A stretch of DNA of 27,208 nucleotides from an uncultured Moraxellaceae bacterium (lineage in GTDB: Bacteria; Pseudomonadota; Gammaproteobacteria; Pseudomonadales; Moraxellaceae). Both the position numbers and the translations under genes were made by a program. Where the stretch lies: assembly GCA_937928295.1 (NCBI GenBank), contig CALEYY010000071.1, positions 1 through 27,208 of the forward strand. The letters are read 5' to 3'. Below the pieces are notes generated by a model that was not told where the DNA came from, made no database searches, and worked only from the letters and a program-made list of their open reading frames with translations. The first letter of the stretch is position 1, and every line of letters starts with the position of its first letter. Shown here piece by piece: positions 6,963 to 14,013 of this stretch.

Positions 6963-7355
6963 ATGAGTATGCAAGATACCGTTGCGGACATGCTGACCCG
7001 CATCCGCAATGCCCAGCGCGCCGGCAAGCCGACCGTTGGCATGCCATCGTCCAAGCTGAAAGTGTCCTTGGCGAAGTTGCTGCAAGATGAAGGCTACATC
7101 GCTTCGACTGATGTTTCGGCGGAAGTGAAGCCGGTGCTGACCATTGCCCTCAAGTACTACGAAGGCAAGCCAGTTATCGAAGAAATCAAGCGCGTGAGCC
7201 GTCCAGGCCTGCGTATTTACAAAGGCAAGGATGACCTGACCCGCGTTAAGCAAGGTCTGGGCATTCTGATTGTCTCCACCAACAAGGGCATCATGACTGA
7301 CCGCGCCGCACGAGCTGCTGGCGTTGGTGGTGAAGTCATCGCTCTCGTTTCGTAA
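6963..7355 (+). CDS. rpsH: 30S ribosomal protein S8
   Basis: S8 is a primary 16S rRNA binding protein and in E. coli the repressor of the spc operon. The 130-residue product begins MSMQDTVADMLTRIRNAQRAGK and has the conserved C-terminal segment STNKGIMTDRAARAAGVGGEVI that forms the rRNA binding surface. Length equals that of E. coli S8. AGAGG at 6950-6954 precedes ATG 6963. Confidence 0.98.
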   Translation: MSMQDTVADMLTRIRNAQRAGKPTVGMPSSKLKVSLAKLLQDEGYIASTDVSAEVKPVLTIALKYYEGKPVIEEIKRVSRPGLRIYKGKDDLTRVKQGLGILIVSTNKGIMTDRAARAAGVGGEVIALVS

Positions 7356-7367
7356 GGATGACTGAAG

Positions 7368-7901
7368 ATGTCTCGTGTAGCTAAATCGCCGGTCGCAATC
7401 CCTGCTGGGGTTACTGTGACCATCAACGGTCAGGATGTGCAGGTCAAGGGCGCCAAAGGCGAACTCTCGACCGTATTGCACAACCTGGTCGCTATTGCTC
7501 AGGAAGGTACCGAGCTGAAGCTGAGCCCGCGCGAAGAGTCGCAGGCTGCGTGGATGCAAGCTGGTACCGCCCGTGCTGTGCTGAACAACCTCGTGATTGG
7601 CGTTTCCGCCGGCTTCGAGCGTCGTCTGCAGCTCATTGGTGTGGGTTACAAGGCTGCGGCCAAGGGCAAAGTGCTGAACCTCGCACTCGGCTTCTCGCAT
7701 CCGGTTGACTACGCCCTGCCGGAAGGTGTGACTGCGGAAACGCCGACACCGACGGAAATCATCCTGAAGTCGGTCAACAAACAGTTGCTCGGCCAGGCCG
7801 CCGCCAATGTGCGCGCTTATCGTCCGCCAGAGCCTTACAAGGGCAAGGGTGTGCGTTACGTAGGCGAAAATGTCCTGCGTAAAGAAGCGAAGAAGAAGTA
7901 A
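7368..7901 (+). CDS. rplF: 50S ribosomal protein L6
   Basis: L6 lies near the factor-binding site of the 50S subunit. The 177-residue product has two related domains: VKGAKGELSTVLHN in the first and the conserved KQLLGQAAANVRAYRPPEPYKGKGVRY in the second. Length matches the family (177 in E. coli). Spacing is 12 bases from rpsH and 15 to rplR. Confidence 0.98.
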   Translation: MSRVAKSPVAIPAGVTVTINGQDVQVKGAKGELSTVLHNLVAIAQEGTELKLSPREESQAAWMQAGTARAVLNNLVIGVSAGFERRLQLIGVGYKAAAKGKVLNLALGFSHPVDYALPEGVTAETPTPTEIILKSVNKQLLGQAAANVRAYRPPEPYKGKGVRYVGENVLRKEAKKK

Positions 7902-7916
7902 CGGGTAGGTATCGTC

Positions 7917-8267
7917 ATGAACGAAAAGAAAGTAGCTCGCCTGCGCCGTTCGCGCAGCACGCGCATCAAGATTCGCGAACAGCGTGCAGTGCGTCTCTGC
8001 ATCAACCGCACCCCGCGCCACATGTACGCACAGCTGATTTCGGCTTGCGGCGGCACAGTTCTGGCTCAGGCTTCCACGCTTGATGCTGCACTGCGCGAAG
8101 GCGCTACAGGCAATGTTGACGCAGCCCAGAAAGTGGGTGCGTTGCTCGCTGAGCGTGCCAAGGCCGCCGGTGTCACGAAAGTGGCATTCGACCGCTCTGG
8201 TTTCAAGTATCACGGCCGTGTGAAAGCACTGGCTGACGCCGCGCGTGAAGCCGGTCTGGAATTCTAA
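7917..8267 (+). CDS. rplR: 50S ribosomal protein L18
   Basis: L18 binds 5S rRNA together with L5. The 116-residue product has a basic N-terminus with RLRRSRSTRIKIREQ, a central strand region RLCINRTPRHMYAQLI, and the family C-terminal FDRSGFKYHGRVKALADAAREAGLEF. Length is standard. The start ATG 7917 follows GGGTAGG at 7902-7908. Confidence 0.98.
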   Translation: MNEKKVARLRRSRSTRIKIREQRAVRLCINRTPRHMYAQLISACGGTVLAQASTLDAALREGATGNVDAAQKVGALLAERAKAAGVTKVAFDRSGFKYHGRVKALADAAREAGLEF

Positions 8268-8277
8268 GGGTTGAATC

Positions 8278-8775
8278 ATGGCTAAGCTTGAACAAAACGA
8301 AGGTTTCGTCGAGAAGCTGGTTGAAGTCAACCGAGTTTCCAAGACGGTGAAGGGCGGTAAGATTTTCGCTTTCACAGCATTGACTGTTATTGGCGATGGC
8401 AATGGCAAAGTCGGCTTCGGTCGTGGCAAGGCGCGTGAAGTGCCGGCCGCTATCCAGAAGGCGCTCGAAGCTGCTCGTCGCAACATGATCCAGGTCGATC
8501 TGAATGGCACGACCCTTCAGCACCCGATCAAGGGTCAGCATGGCGCAACACGCATCTACATGCAGCCTGCTTCCGACGGTACTGGCGTTATTGCCGGTGG
8601 TGCTATGCGCGCCGTGCTGGAAGTTGCTGGTGTGCAGAATGTTCTGGCCAAGTGCTACGGTTCGACTAATGCCAACAATGTGGTTCACGCTACATTCAAT
8701 GGCCTGTCGTCCATGACCAATGCCGATCAGGTTGCTGCCAAGCGCGGCCTGACTGTTGAAGAAATCCTGGGGTAA
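8278..8775 (+). CDS. rpsE: 30S ribosomal protein S5
   Basis: S5 shapes the mRNA entry tunnel and affects decoding accuracy. The 165-residue product has the N-terminal double-stranded RNA binding domain with RVSKTVKGGKIFAFTALTV (the loop altered in spectinomycin-resistant mutants of other species appears normal here) and GKVGFGRGKAREVPAAIQKA. The C-terminal domain includes GVIAGGAMRAVLEVAGV. Position between rplR and rpmD is standard. Confidence 0.98.
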   Translation: MAKLEQNEGFVEKLVEVNRVSKTVKGGKIFAFTALTVIGDGNGKVGFGRGKAREVPAAIQKALEAARRNMIQVDLNGTTLQHPIKGQHGATRIYMQPASDGTGVIAGGAMRAVLEVAGVQNVLAKCYGSTNANNVVHATFNGLSSMTNADQVAAKRGLTVEEILG

Positions 8776-8779
8776 TCAG

Positions 8780-8956
8780 ATGAAGACCATCAAGGTTACG
8801 CAAGTGCGCTCCGGCGCACACAAGCTCAAGAATCACAAGCTCTGCTTGCTGGGTCTGGGTCTGCGTCGCATCGGCCACACGGTCGAAGTGATTGATACGC
8901 CGTCGAACCGCGGCATGATCAACAAGGTTAATTACCTTGTGAAGGTGGAGGGTTAA
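8780..8956 (+). CDS. rpmD: 50S ribosomal protein L30
   Basis: L30 is a small 50S protein absent from some bacteria. The product has 58 residues from ATG 8780, starting MKTIKVTQVRSGAH and including GLGLRRIGHTVEVIDTPSNRGMI. The frame is open from 8756 inside rpsE, but the extra residues are not family-like. The start lies 4 bases after the rpsE stop, and GGGG at 8769-8772 can act as the ribosome binding site. The gap to rplO is 2 bases. Confidence 0.97.
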   Translation: MKTIKVTQVRSGAHKLKNHKLCLLGLGLRRIGHTVEVIDTPSNRGMINKVNYLVKVEG

Positions 8957-8958
8957 TC

Positions 8959-9390
8959 ATGCAACTGAATGATCTGCAACCGGCCGAGGGTTCTACCCAC
9001 GCGCCTAAGCGTCGCGGTCGCGGTATTGGCTCCGGCCTCGGCAAGACCGGTGGCGTTGGTGTCAAAGGTCAGAAGTCGCGCGGCAAGGGCAAAGTCCGTA
9101 CCGGTTTCGAAGGTGGTCAGATGCCTTTGTACCGTCGTCTGCCGAAGTTCGGCTTTACCTCGCTCAAGCAGCAGGTAACCGCTGAAGTTCGTCTGTCCGA
9201 ACTGACCCACATCGAAGGTGAAATCACCCTCGATAGTCTCAAGGCTGCCAATGTGGTTCGCAAGGACATGATCCGTGCTCGCATCATCCTGTCGGGTGAA
9301 GTGGCTCGTGCAGTAACGGTCAAGGGCGTTGCCGTGACCAAAGGCGCGCGTGCTGCGATTGAAGCAGCTGGCGGCAAGGTCGAGGAATAA
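8959..9390 (+). CDS. rplO: 50S ribosomal protein L15
   Basis: L15 is a late-assembly 50S protein with an extended N-terminus. The 143-residue product starts MQLNDLQPAEGSTHAPKRRG and has the Gly/Arg/Lys-rich stretch GIGSGLGKTGGVGVKGQKSR, then GFEGGQMPLYRRLPKFGF. The C-terminal half is the globular domain. It is separated from secY by 5 bases, the normal arrangement that links ribosome and translocon synthesis. Confidence 0.98.
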   Translation: MQLNDLQPAEGSTHAPKRRGRGIGSGLGKTGGVGVKGQKSRGKGKVRTGFEGGQMPLYRRLPKFGFTSLKQQVTAEVRLSELTHIEGEITLDSLKAANVVRKDMIRARIILSGEVARAVTVKGVAVTKGARAAIEAAGGKVEE

Positions 9391-9395
9391 GCACG

Positions 9396-10763
9396 ATGGC
9401 GAACACCGGTAACAAGCAGCAAGCGCGTGAGATGCTCCAGAACCCTGGCATGCAGAAAGGCATGACGGAGCTTTGGCAGCGCATCGGCTTCTTGTTGTTT
9501 GCCTTGTTGGTGTTCCGCCTCGGCGCTCACATTCCGGTGCCGGGTATCAATCCCGGCCGCCTCGCGGAATTGTTTGACCGCAACAAGGACACCATCCTGA
9601 GCTTGTTCAACATGTTCTCGGGTGGTGCTCTTGAGCGTATGTCCATTCTTGCATTGGGCATCATGCCGTACATTTCGGCCTCTATTATCATGCAGCTGGC
9701 TTCGAGCGTTGTTCCTTCCATGGAAGCGCTGAAGAAAGAGGGTGAGTCTGGTCGCCGCCAGATTAATCAATACACGCGCTATGCCGCCGTATTGCTCGCT
9801 CTTGTCCAGGCTGTGGGCATGTCTGCTGGTTTGCAGTCCCAAGGCATTACGATTTCAACCGGCATGACCTTTCTGGTTCCTGCCGTGGTGTCGCTGGTTG
9901 CCGGTTCTATTTTCTTGATGTGGCTGGGTGAGCAGATCACCGAGCGTGGTGTTGGCAACGGCATCTCGATGCTGATCTTCGCCGGTATCGTGGCAGGTAT
10001 GCCGAATGCAATTGGCACTGCGCTTGAGTCTGCCCGACAGGGCGATATTAGTGTAATCGGCCTGATTGTTGTCGCCTTGCTTGCGGTTGCTGTGGTTGCG
10101 GCTGTTATTTTCATGGAGCGCGGTCAGCGCCGTATCACTGTGCAATACGCTCAGCGTCAGCAGGGCCGCAAGGTGTTCGCTGCGCAGCAGAGTCATCTGC
10201 CCTTGAAACTGAACATGGCAGGCGTTATTCCCGCTATTTTTGCCAGTTCTCTGCTGTTGTTCCCGGCCAGCTTGGGCCAGTGGTTTGCGCAATCGCCGAA
10301 CCCGAATGCCATACAGCGCGCCCTACAGGAAGTATCCCTGTTGTTGGCTCCAGCCCAGCCCTTGTACCTGGTGCTGTTTGCTGCGCTGATCATTTTCTTC
10401 TGCTACTTCTACACGGCTCTGGTATTCAATCCGCGTGATGTTGCTGACAATCTTAAGAAGTCGGGTGCCTATATCCCTGGTATTCGTCCAGGCGAGCAGA
10501 CTAGCCGCTATATCGATTCTGTTCTCGGTCGTTTGACCCTGATTGGTGCAATTTACATCGCTGCAGTGTGTCTGCTGCCGATGATCTTGCAAGTTGCCTT
10601 CAATGTGCCGTTCTACCTCGGTGGTACGTCCTTGTTGATCGTGGTGGTGGTGGTCATGGACTTCATGTCTCAGGTCCAGTCCCATCTGATGTCCCATCAG
10701 TATGAATCCCTGATGAAGAAAGCCAACCTTAAGGGCTTCGGCTCGGCTGGCCAGATTCGTTAA
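9396..10763 (+). CDS. secY: Preprotein translocase subunit SecY
   Basis: SecY is the ten-helix channel of the SecYEG translocon in the inner membrane. The 455-residue product has a cytosolic N-terminus, a first membrane helix (RIGFLLFALLVFRLGAHIP, about residues 28-46), the signature ISMLIFAGIVAG region, and the cytosolic C5 loop GIRPGEQTSRYID that contacts SecA and the ribosome. It ends with the basic tail KKANLKGFGSAGQIR. It is slightly longer than E. coli SecY (443). The membrane segments are clear by hydrophobicity. Confidence 0.98.
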   Translation: MANTGNKQQAREMLQNPGMQKGMTELWQRIGFLLFALLVFRLGAHIPVPGINPGRLAELFDRNKDTILSLFNMFSGGALERMSILALGIMPYISASIIMQLASSVVPSMEALKKEGESGRRQINQYTRYAAVLLALVQAVGMSAGLQSQGITISTGMTFLVPAVVSLVAGSIFLMWLGEQITERGVGNGISMLIFAGIVAGMPNAIGTALESARQGDISVIGLIVVALLAVAVVAAVIFMERGQRRITVQYAQRQQGRKVFAAQQSHLPLKLNMAGVIPAIFASSLLLFPASLGQWFAQSPNPNAIQRALQEVSLLLAPAQPLYLVLFAALIIFFCYFYTALVFNPRDVADNLKKSGAYIPGIRPGEQTSRYIDSVLGRLTLIGAIYIAAVCLLPMILQVAFNVPFYLGGTSLLIVVVVVMDFMSQVQSHLMSHQYESLMKKANLKGFGSAGQIR

Positions 10764-10799
10764 TTCGTTCATCACTGATTTTGTTGGAGAAGTTGAACC

Positions 10800-10916
10800 A
10801 TGAAAGTTCAAGCCTCGGTAAAGAAAATTTGCGGCAACTGCAAGATCGTTCGTCGTAATGGAAGCCTGCGTGTTATTTGCAGCGCGGAACCGCGCCACAA
10901 ACAGCGCCAGGGTTAA
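10800..10916 (+). CDS. rpmJ: 50S ribosomal protein L36 (zinc-ribbon form)
   Basis: L36 is the smallest 50S protein, here 38 residues: MKVQASVKKICGNC at the start and EPRHKQRQG at the end. Cys11, Cys14, Cys27 and His33 form the zinc ribbon, so this is the zinc-binding form. GGAG at 10785-10788 supports ATG 10800. It ends the spc operon, 36 bases after secY, and is followed by a 107-base gap before rpsM that holds a leader with repeats. Confidence 0.96.
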   Translation: MKVQASVKKICGNCKIVRRNGSLRVICSAEPRHKQRQG

Positions 10917-10930
10917 TTCTCAGTTATTGG

Positions 10931-10959
10931 TTGCTTTAGACTGCTTGAGTCGTTAGACT
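10931..10959 (+). promoter_or_regulatory. Candidate alpha operon promoter
   Basis: TTGCTT at 10931-10936 and TAGACT at 10954-10959 are 17 bases apart. Start would be near 10966, giving a leader of about 58 bases before rpsM. TAGACT also occurs at 10937-10942, so the region is repetitive. The alpha operon is often read through from spc, so this promoter is tentative. Confidence 0.3.
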
Positions 10960-10997
10960 CTCGCGCCTTTCGTGCACAGTCTGAATCACCAGTCTGA
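10936..10997 (+). promoter_or_regulatory. rpsM leader with competing pairings
   Basis: TTAGACTG at 10936-10943 can pair with CAGTCTGA at 10977-10984 or with the identical copy at 10990-10997. GAGTC at 10947-10951 can also pair with GACTC at 10956-10960 to form a local hairpin. These options exclude each other in part. In E. coli the alpha operon leader forms a pseudoknot bound by ribosomal protein S4. A related switch here is inferred from position and pairing only. Confidence 0.4.
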
Positions 10998-11023
10998 TAC
11001 GCCAAGAAGTGGAGTAAAGGTCA

Positions 11024-11380
11024 ATGGCTCGTATAGCCGGCGTCAACATTCCTGATAACAAGCATGCGGTCATCTCGCTGACCTACATCTTCGGTATCGG
11101 TCGCACAACATCTGCCAAGATTCTCTCGGCGGTTGGTATTGCTCCGGCTACCAAGATCAAGGATCTGACGGATGCGCAGCTGGATCAGGTGCGTGCCCAA
11201 GTGGCTACTGTTTCGACAGAGGGTGACCTCCGTCGTGAAGTATCCATGAACATCAAGCGTCTCATGGACCTGGGTTGCTACCGTGGCATTCGCCACCGTC
11301 GCGGTCTGCCGGTTCGTGGTCAGCGCACCAAGACCAATGCTCGTACTCGCAAGGGTCCGCGCAAGGCACTCAAGAAATAA
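11024..11380 (+). CDS. rpsM: 30S ribosomal protein S13
   Basis: S13 lies in the 30S head and contacts P-site tRNA and the 50S subunit. The 118-residue product starts MARIAGVNIPDNKHAVISLT and has the conserved CYRGIRHRRGLPVRGQRTKTNARTRKG region near the C-terminus, with the usual basic tail. GGAGTAAAGG at 11012-11021 lies just before ATG 11024. It is the first gene of the alpha operon. Confidence 0.98.
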   Translation: MARIAGVNIPDNKHAVISLTYIFGIGRTTSAKILSAVGIAPATKIKDLTDAQLDQVRAQVATVSTEGDLRREVSMNIKRLMDLGCYRGIRHRRGLPVRGQRTKTNARTRKGPRKALKK

Positions 11381-11415
11381 ATTTCATTCATTCTGCTGAA
11401 CTCGGAAGCTAAAAG

Positions 11416-11805
11416 ATGGCAAAAGATAATTCGCGCGGTCGCAAGAAGGTGACCCGTCAGGTCACCGACGGCATCGCGCACATTCATGCTTCTTTTAATA
11501 ACACCATTGTGATGATTACCGATCGTCAAGGTAACGCACTGGCCTGGGCCACCTCTGGTGGTCAGGGCTTCCGCGGTTCCCGCAAGTCCACCCCATTTGC
11601 CGCCCAGGTGGCCGCCGAAGTAGCTGGTAAAGCTGCTCAGGAATACGGTCTGAAGAATCTGGATGTGCAAGTGAAGGGTCCGGGCCCGGGCCGCGAGTCC
11701 GCCGTGCGTGCATTGAACGCAGTGGGTTATAAAATTAATAGCATTTCAGATGTGACGCCTATCCCGCATAACGGGTGCCGTCCTTCCAAAAAGCGTCGCG
11801 TGTAA
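11416..11805 (+). CDS. rpsK: 30S ribosomal protein S11
   Basis: S11 forms part of the 30S platform near the E site. The 129-residue product has HIHASFNNTIVMITDRQGN, KGPGPGRESAVRAL and the C-terminal PIPHNGCRPSKKRRV. Asn119-Gly120 aligns with the Asn in E. coli S11 that is partly converted to isoaspartate. Length equals that of E. coli. It lies 35 bases after rpsM and 15 before rpsD. Confidence 0.98.
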   Translation: MAKDNSRGRKKVTRQVTDGIAHIHASFNNTIVMITDRQGNALAWATSGGQGFRGSRKSTPFAAQVAAEVAGKAAQEYGLKNLDVQVKGPGPGRESAVRALNAVGYKINSISDVTPIPHNGCRPSKKRRV

Positions 11806-11820
11806 GAGGAGACTGGGAAA

Positions 11821-12444
11821 ATGGCTCGTTATATTGGTCCCAAGTGCAAGCTCTCCCGTCGCGAAGGCGTCGATCTTCAATTGAAGAGCGGCGTCCGCGC
11901 ACTGGATTCTAAATGCAAAGCTGATACCCCACCTGGCCAGCACGGCGCATCCCGCAAGGGTCGCATGTCGGACTTCGGTACCCAGCATCGTGAAAAGATG
12001 AAAGTTCGTCGTATCTACGGCGTGCTTGAGCGTCAGTTCAGCAACTACTACAAGGAAGCTGCCCGTATCAAGGGTGCAACCGGTGAGAACTTGCTGCAGC
12101 TGCTCGAATCGCGTCTCGACAACGTCGTATATCGTATGGGTTTTGGTTCGACTCGTTCGGAAGCTCGTCAGCTCGTCAGCCACCGTGCCATTCTGGTCAA
12201 CGGCGTTCGCGTCAATGTCGCCTCCATTCAGGTGTCGGCAGGTGATGTGATTTCTCTGCATGAGAAAGCCAAGTCGCAGTTGCGTGTCAAGAGCGCCCTG
12301 GAACTGGCCGCTCAGCGCGGTGTTCCGGCGTGGTTGACCGTTGATGCGACAAAGATGGAAGGTACTTTCAAGTCTCGTCCTGAGCGCAGTGATCTGTCTT
12401 CAGACATCAACGAAAACTTGATCGTTGAACTGTACTCCAAGTAA
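11821..12444 (+). CDS. rpsD: 30S ribosomal protein S4
   Basis: S4 starts 30S body assembly and in E. coli represses the alpha operon by binding the rpsM leader. The 207-residue product begins MARYIGPKCKLSRREG and has the S4 RNA-binding fold with LDNVVYRMGFGSTRSEARQLVSHRAILVNG (residues about 99-129). The C-terminus is ERSDLSSDINENLIVELYSK. AGAGGAG at 11806-11812 gives a good ribosome binding site. Confidence 0.98.
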   Translation: MARYIGPKCKLSRREGVDLQLKSGVRALDSKCKADTPPGQHGASRKGRMSDFGTQHREKMKVRRIYGVLERQFSNYYKEAARIKGATGENLLQLLESRLDNVVYRMGFGSTRSEARQLVSHRAILVNGVRVNVASIQVSAGDVISLHEKAKSQLRVKSALELAAQRGVPAWLTVDATKMEGTFKSRPERSDLSSDINENLIVELYSK

Positions 12445-12467
12445 TCGATTGATTTGAGGTCTCTTCC

Positions 12468-13475
12468 ATGTCACAGGTCAATGAGTTTCTGACGCCGCGC
12501 AGCATCGCTGTGCAGGCCGTCAGTGGCAATCGCGCCAAGGTGACCCTGGAGCCGCTGGAACGCGGTTTCGGTCACACCTTGGGTAACGCGTTGCGTCGCA
12601 TTCTGCTCTCGTCCATGCCTGGCGCTGCCGTCGTGGATGTCGAGATTGAAGGTGTTGAGCACGAGTACAGCGCCATTGAGGGCGTGCAGGAAGATGTCAT
12701 CGAAATCCTGCTCAACCTGAAAGGCCTGGCAATCAAGCTGTTCGAGCAGCAGGAAGCCGTTCTGCACATCGATAGCAAAGGTCCTTGCGTTGTCACGGCC
12801 GGTGATTTGACGATTCCGCATAATGTCGAAATCGTTAATCCTGACCATGTCATTGCAACCCTGGGCAGCAACGCTCATCTCAAGATGAAGCTGCGTGTTG
12901 CTCGCGGTCGTGGCTATGAGCCTGCCGACTCGCGTTATGACGACGAAGATACTCGTCCGATTGGCCGCTTGTTGCTTGATGCTTCGTTCAGCCCGATTCT
13001 TCGCGTGGCCTATGTAGTGGAAAGTGCGCGTGTGGAACAGCGTACCGACCTCGACAAGCTCGTGATTGACTTGGAAACCAACGGCACCATCGAAGCAGAA
13101 GAAGCGATTCGTCGCGCTGCTACGGTTCTGCAACAGCAGATCTCGGTCTTTGTTGACCTGGAATCTGATGCTGCTCCGGTTGCTGCTGGTGGCGCAGGCC
13201 CGGATGTGGATCCGATCCTGTTGCGTCCGGTTGACGATCTCGAATTGACTGTTCGCTCAGCCAATTGCTTGAAAGCAGAAAACATTTACTACATCGGTGA
13301 TCTGGTCCAGCGTACCGAAGTAGAATTGCTGAAAACGCCGAACCTGGGCAAGAAGTCGCTGACCGAAATCAAGGATGTATTGGCTTCCAAGGGCTTGTCC
13401 CTCGGTATGCGCCTTGATAACTGGCCGCCGGCTAGCCTGCGTAACGATGACCGTTTGAATTTTCGCGGTCGTTGA
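12468..13475 (+). CDS. rpoA: RNA polymerase alpha subunit
   Basis: The alpha subunit dimerises to start RNA polymerase assembly and binds activators and UP elements. The 335-residue product has the N-terminal dimerisation domain, with FGHTLGNALRRILLSSMPG near residues 34-52, and the C-terminal domain. There RSANCLKAE contains the residues equivalent to Arg265, Asn268 and Lys271 used for DNA contact in E. coli. It is slightly longer than E. coli alpha (329), with the extra residues in the interdomain linker and C-terminus. Confidence 0.98.
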   Translation: MSQVNEFLTPRSIAVQAVSGNRAKVTLEPLERGFGHTLGNALRRILLSSMPGAAVVDVEIEGVEHEYSAIEGVQEDVIEILLNLKGLAIKLFEQQEAVLHIDSKGPCVVTAGDLTIPHNVEIVNPDHVIATLGSNAHLKMKLRVARGRGYEPADSRYDDEDTRPIGRLLLDASFSPILRVAYVVESARVEQRTDLDKLVIDLETNGTIEAEEAIRRAATVLQQQISVFVDLESDAAPVAAGGAGPDVDPILLRPVDDLELTVRSANCLKAENIYYIGDLVQRTEVELLKTPNLGKKSLTEIKDVLASKGLSLGMRLDNWPPASLRNDDRLNFRGR

Positions 13476-13506
13476 TCGGCAACTGAATTAGTGTAGGAAA
13501 ACTGCC

Positions 13507-13893
13507 ATGCGTCATCGTAATAGTGGTGTAAAACTCGGCCGCACCAGCAGCCACCGTATGGCCATGTTTCAAAACATGGCAGTGTCGCTGTTTGAGCACG
13601 AACTGATCCGCACAACTCTGCCGAAAGCGAAGGAACTTCGCCGTATCGCTGAGCCGCTGATCACGCTCGCCAAGCACGACAATGTTGCTAACCGCCGTCT
13701 GGCGTTTGCCCGTACGCGTTCGAAAGAAATCGTCGGCAAGCTGTTCACCGTGCTCGGCCCGCGCTACAAGGAACGCAATGGTGGTTACCTGCGTGTTCTG
13801 AAGGCCGGCAACCGTCCGGGTGACAATGCGCCGATGGCGTATGTCGAACTGGTGGATCGCTCCATTGCGGGTCCGGCTGTTGACGCTGAATAA
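13507..13893 (+). CDS. rplQ: 50S ribosomal protein L17
   Basis: L17 is a 50S protein near the exit tunnel. The 128-residue product starts MRHRNSGVKLGRTSSHRMAM and contains the conserved TTLPKAKELRRIAEPLITLAK and KLFTVLGPRYKERNGGYLRVLK. Length matches the family (127 in E. coli). It closes the alpha operon, 31 bases after rpoA, and a strong terminator starts 14 bases after the stop codon. Confidence 0.98.
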   Translation: MRHRNSGVKLGRTSSHRMAMFQNMAVSLFEHELIRTTLPKAKELRRIAEPLITLAKHDNVANRRLAFARTRSKEIVGKLFTVLGPRYKERNGGYLRVLKAGNRPGDNAPMAYVELVDRSIAGPAVDAE

Positions 13894-13907
13894 GCGTTAG
13901 CGGTAAG

Positions 13908-13937
13908 AAAAAACCGGCTGATAAGGCCGGTTTTTTT
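13908..13937 (+). terminator. Intrinsic terminator of the alpha operon
   Basis: ACCGGC and GCCGGT arms (13913-13918 and 13926-13931) with a 7-base loop are followed by a T run to 13937 and preceded by an A run from 13908. The stem is thus extended by A-T pairs. This is a classic intrinsic terminator, and the A run makes it potentially active for the converging uvrA transcript as well. Confidence 0.88.
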
Positions 13938-13972
13938 ATGTCTGCGATTTGATGATCCAATGAGTCGCAGGC

Positions 13973-14000
13973 AAAAGGCAACGCAGCTCCGCGCTGCCTT
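13973..14000 (-). terminator. Probable uvrA terminator
   Basis: On the minus strand a 10-bp stem (14000-13991 with 13984-13975, one G-T) and a 6-base loop is followed by four T (13976-13973, overlapping the stem base). It begins 14 bases after the uvrA stop codon. The T run is short, so termination may be shared with the hairpin at 13908-13937. Confidence 0.5.
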
Positions 14001-14013
14001 GCCCGCCTTGGCC

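Noticed and set aside
5466..8510. An uninterrupted minus-strand frame of 1014 codons across rplN to rpsE
   Set aside because: It is codon-aligned with seven highly expressed genes that avoid TTA, CTA and TCA, so the antisense strand lacks stops by codon bias. The translation shows no family features and there is no ribosome binding site.
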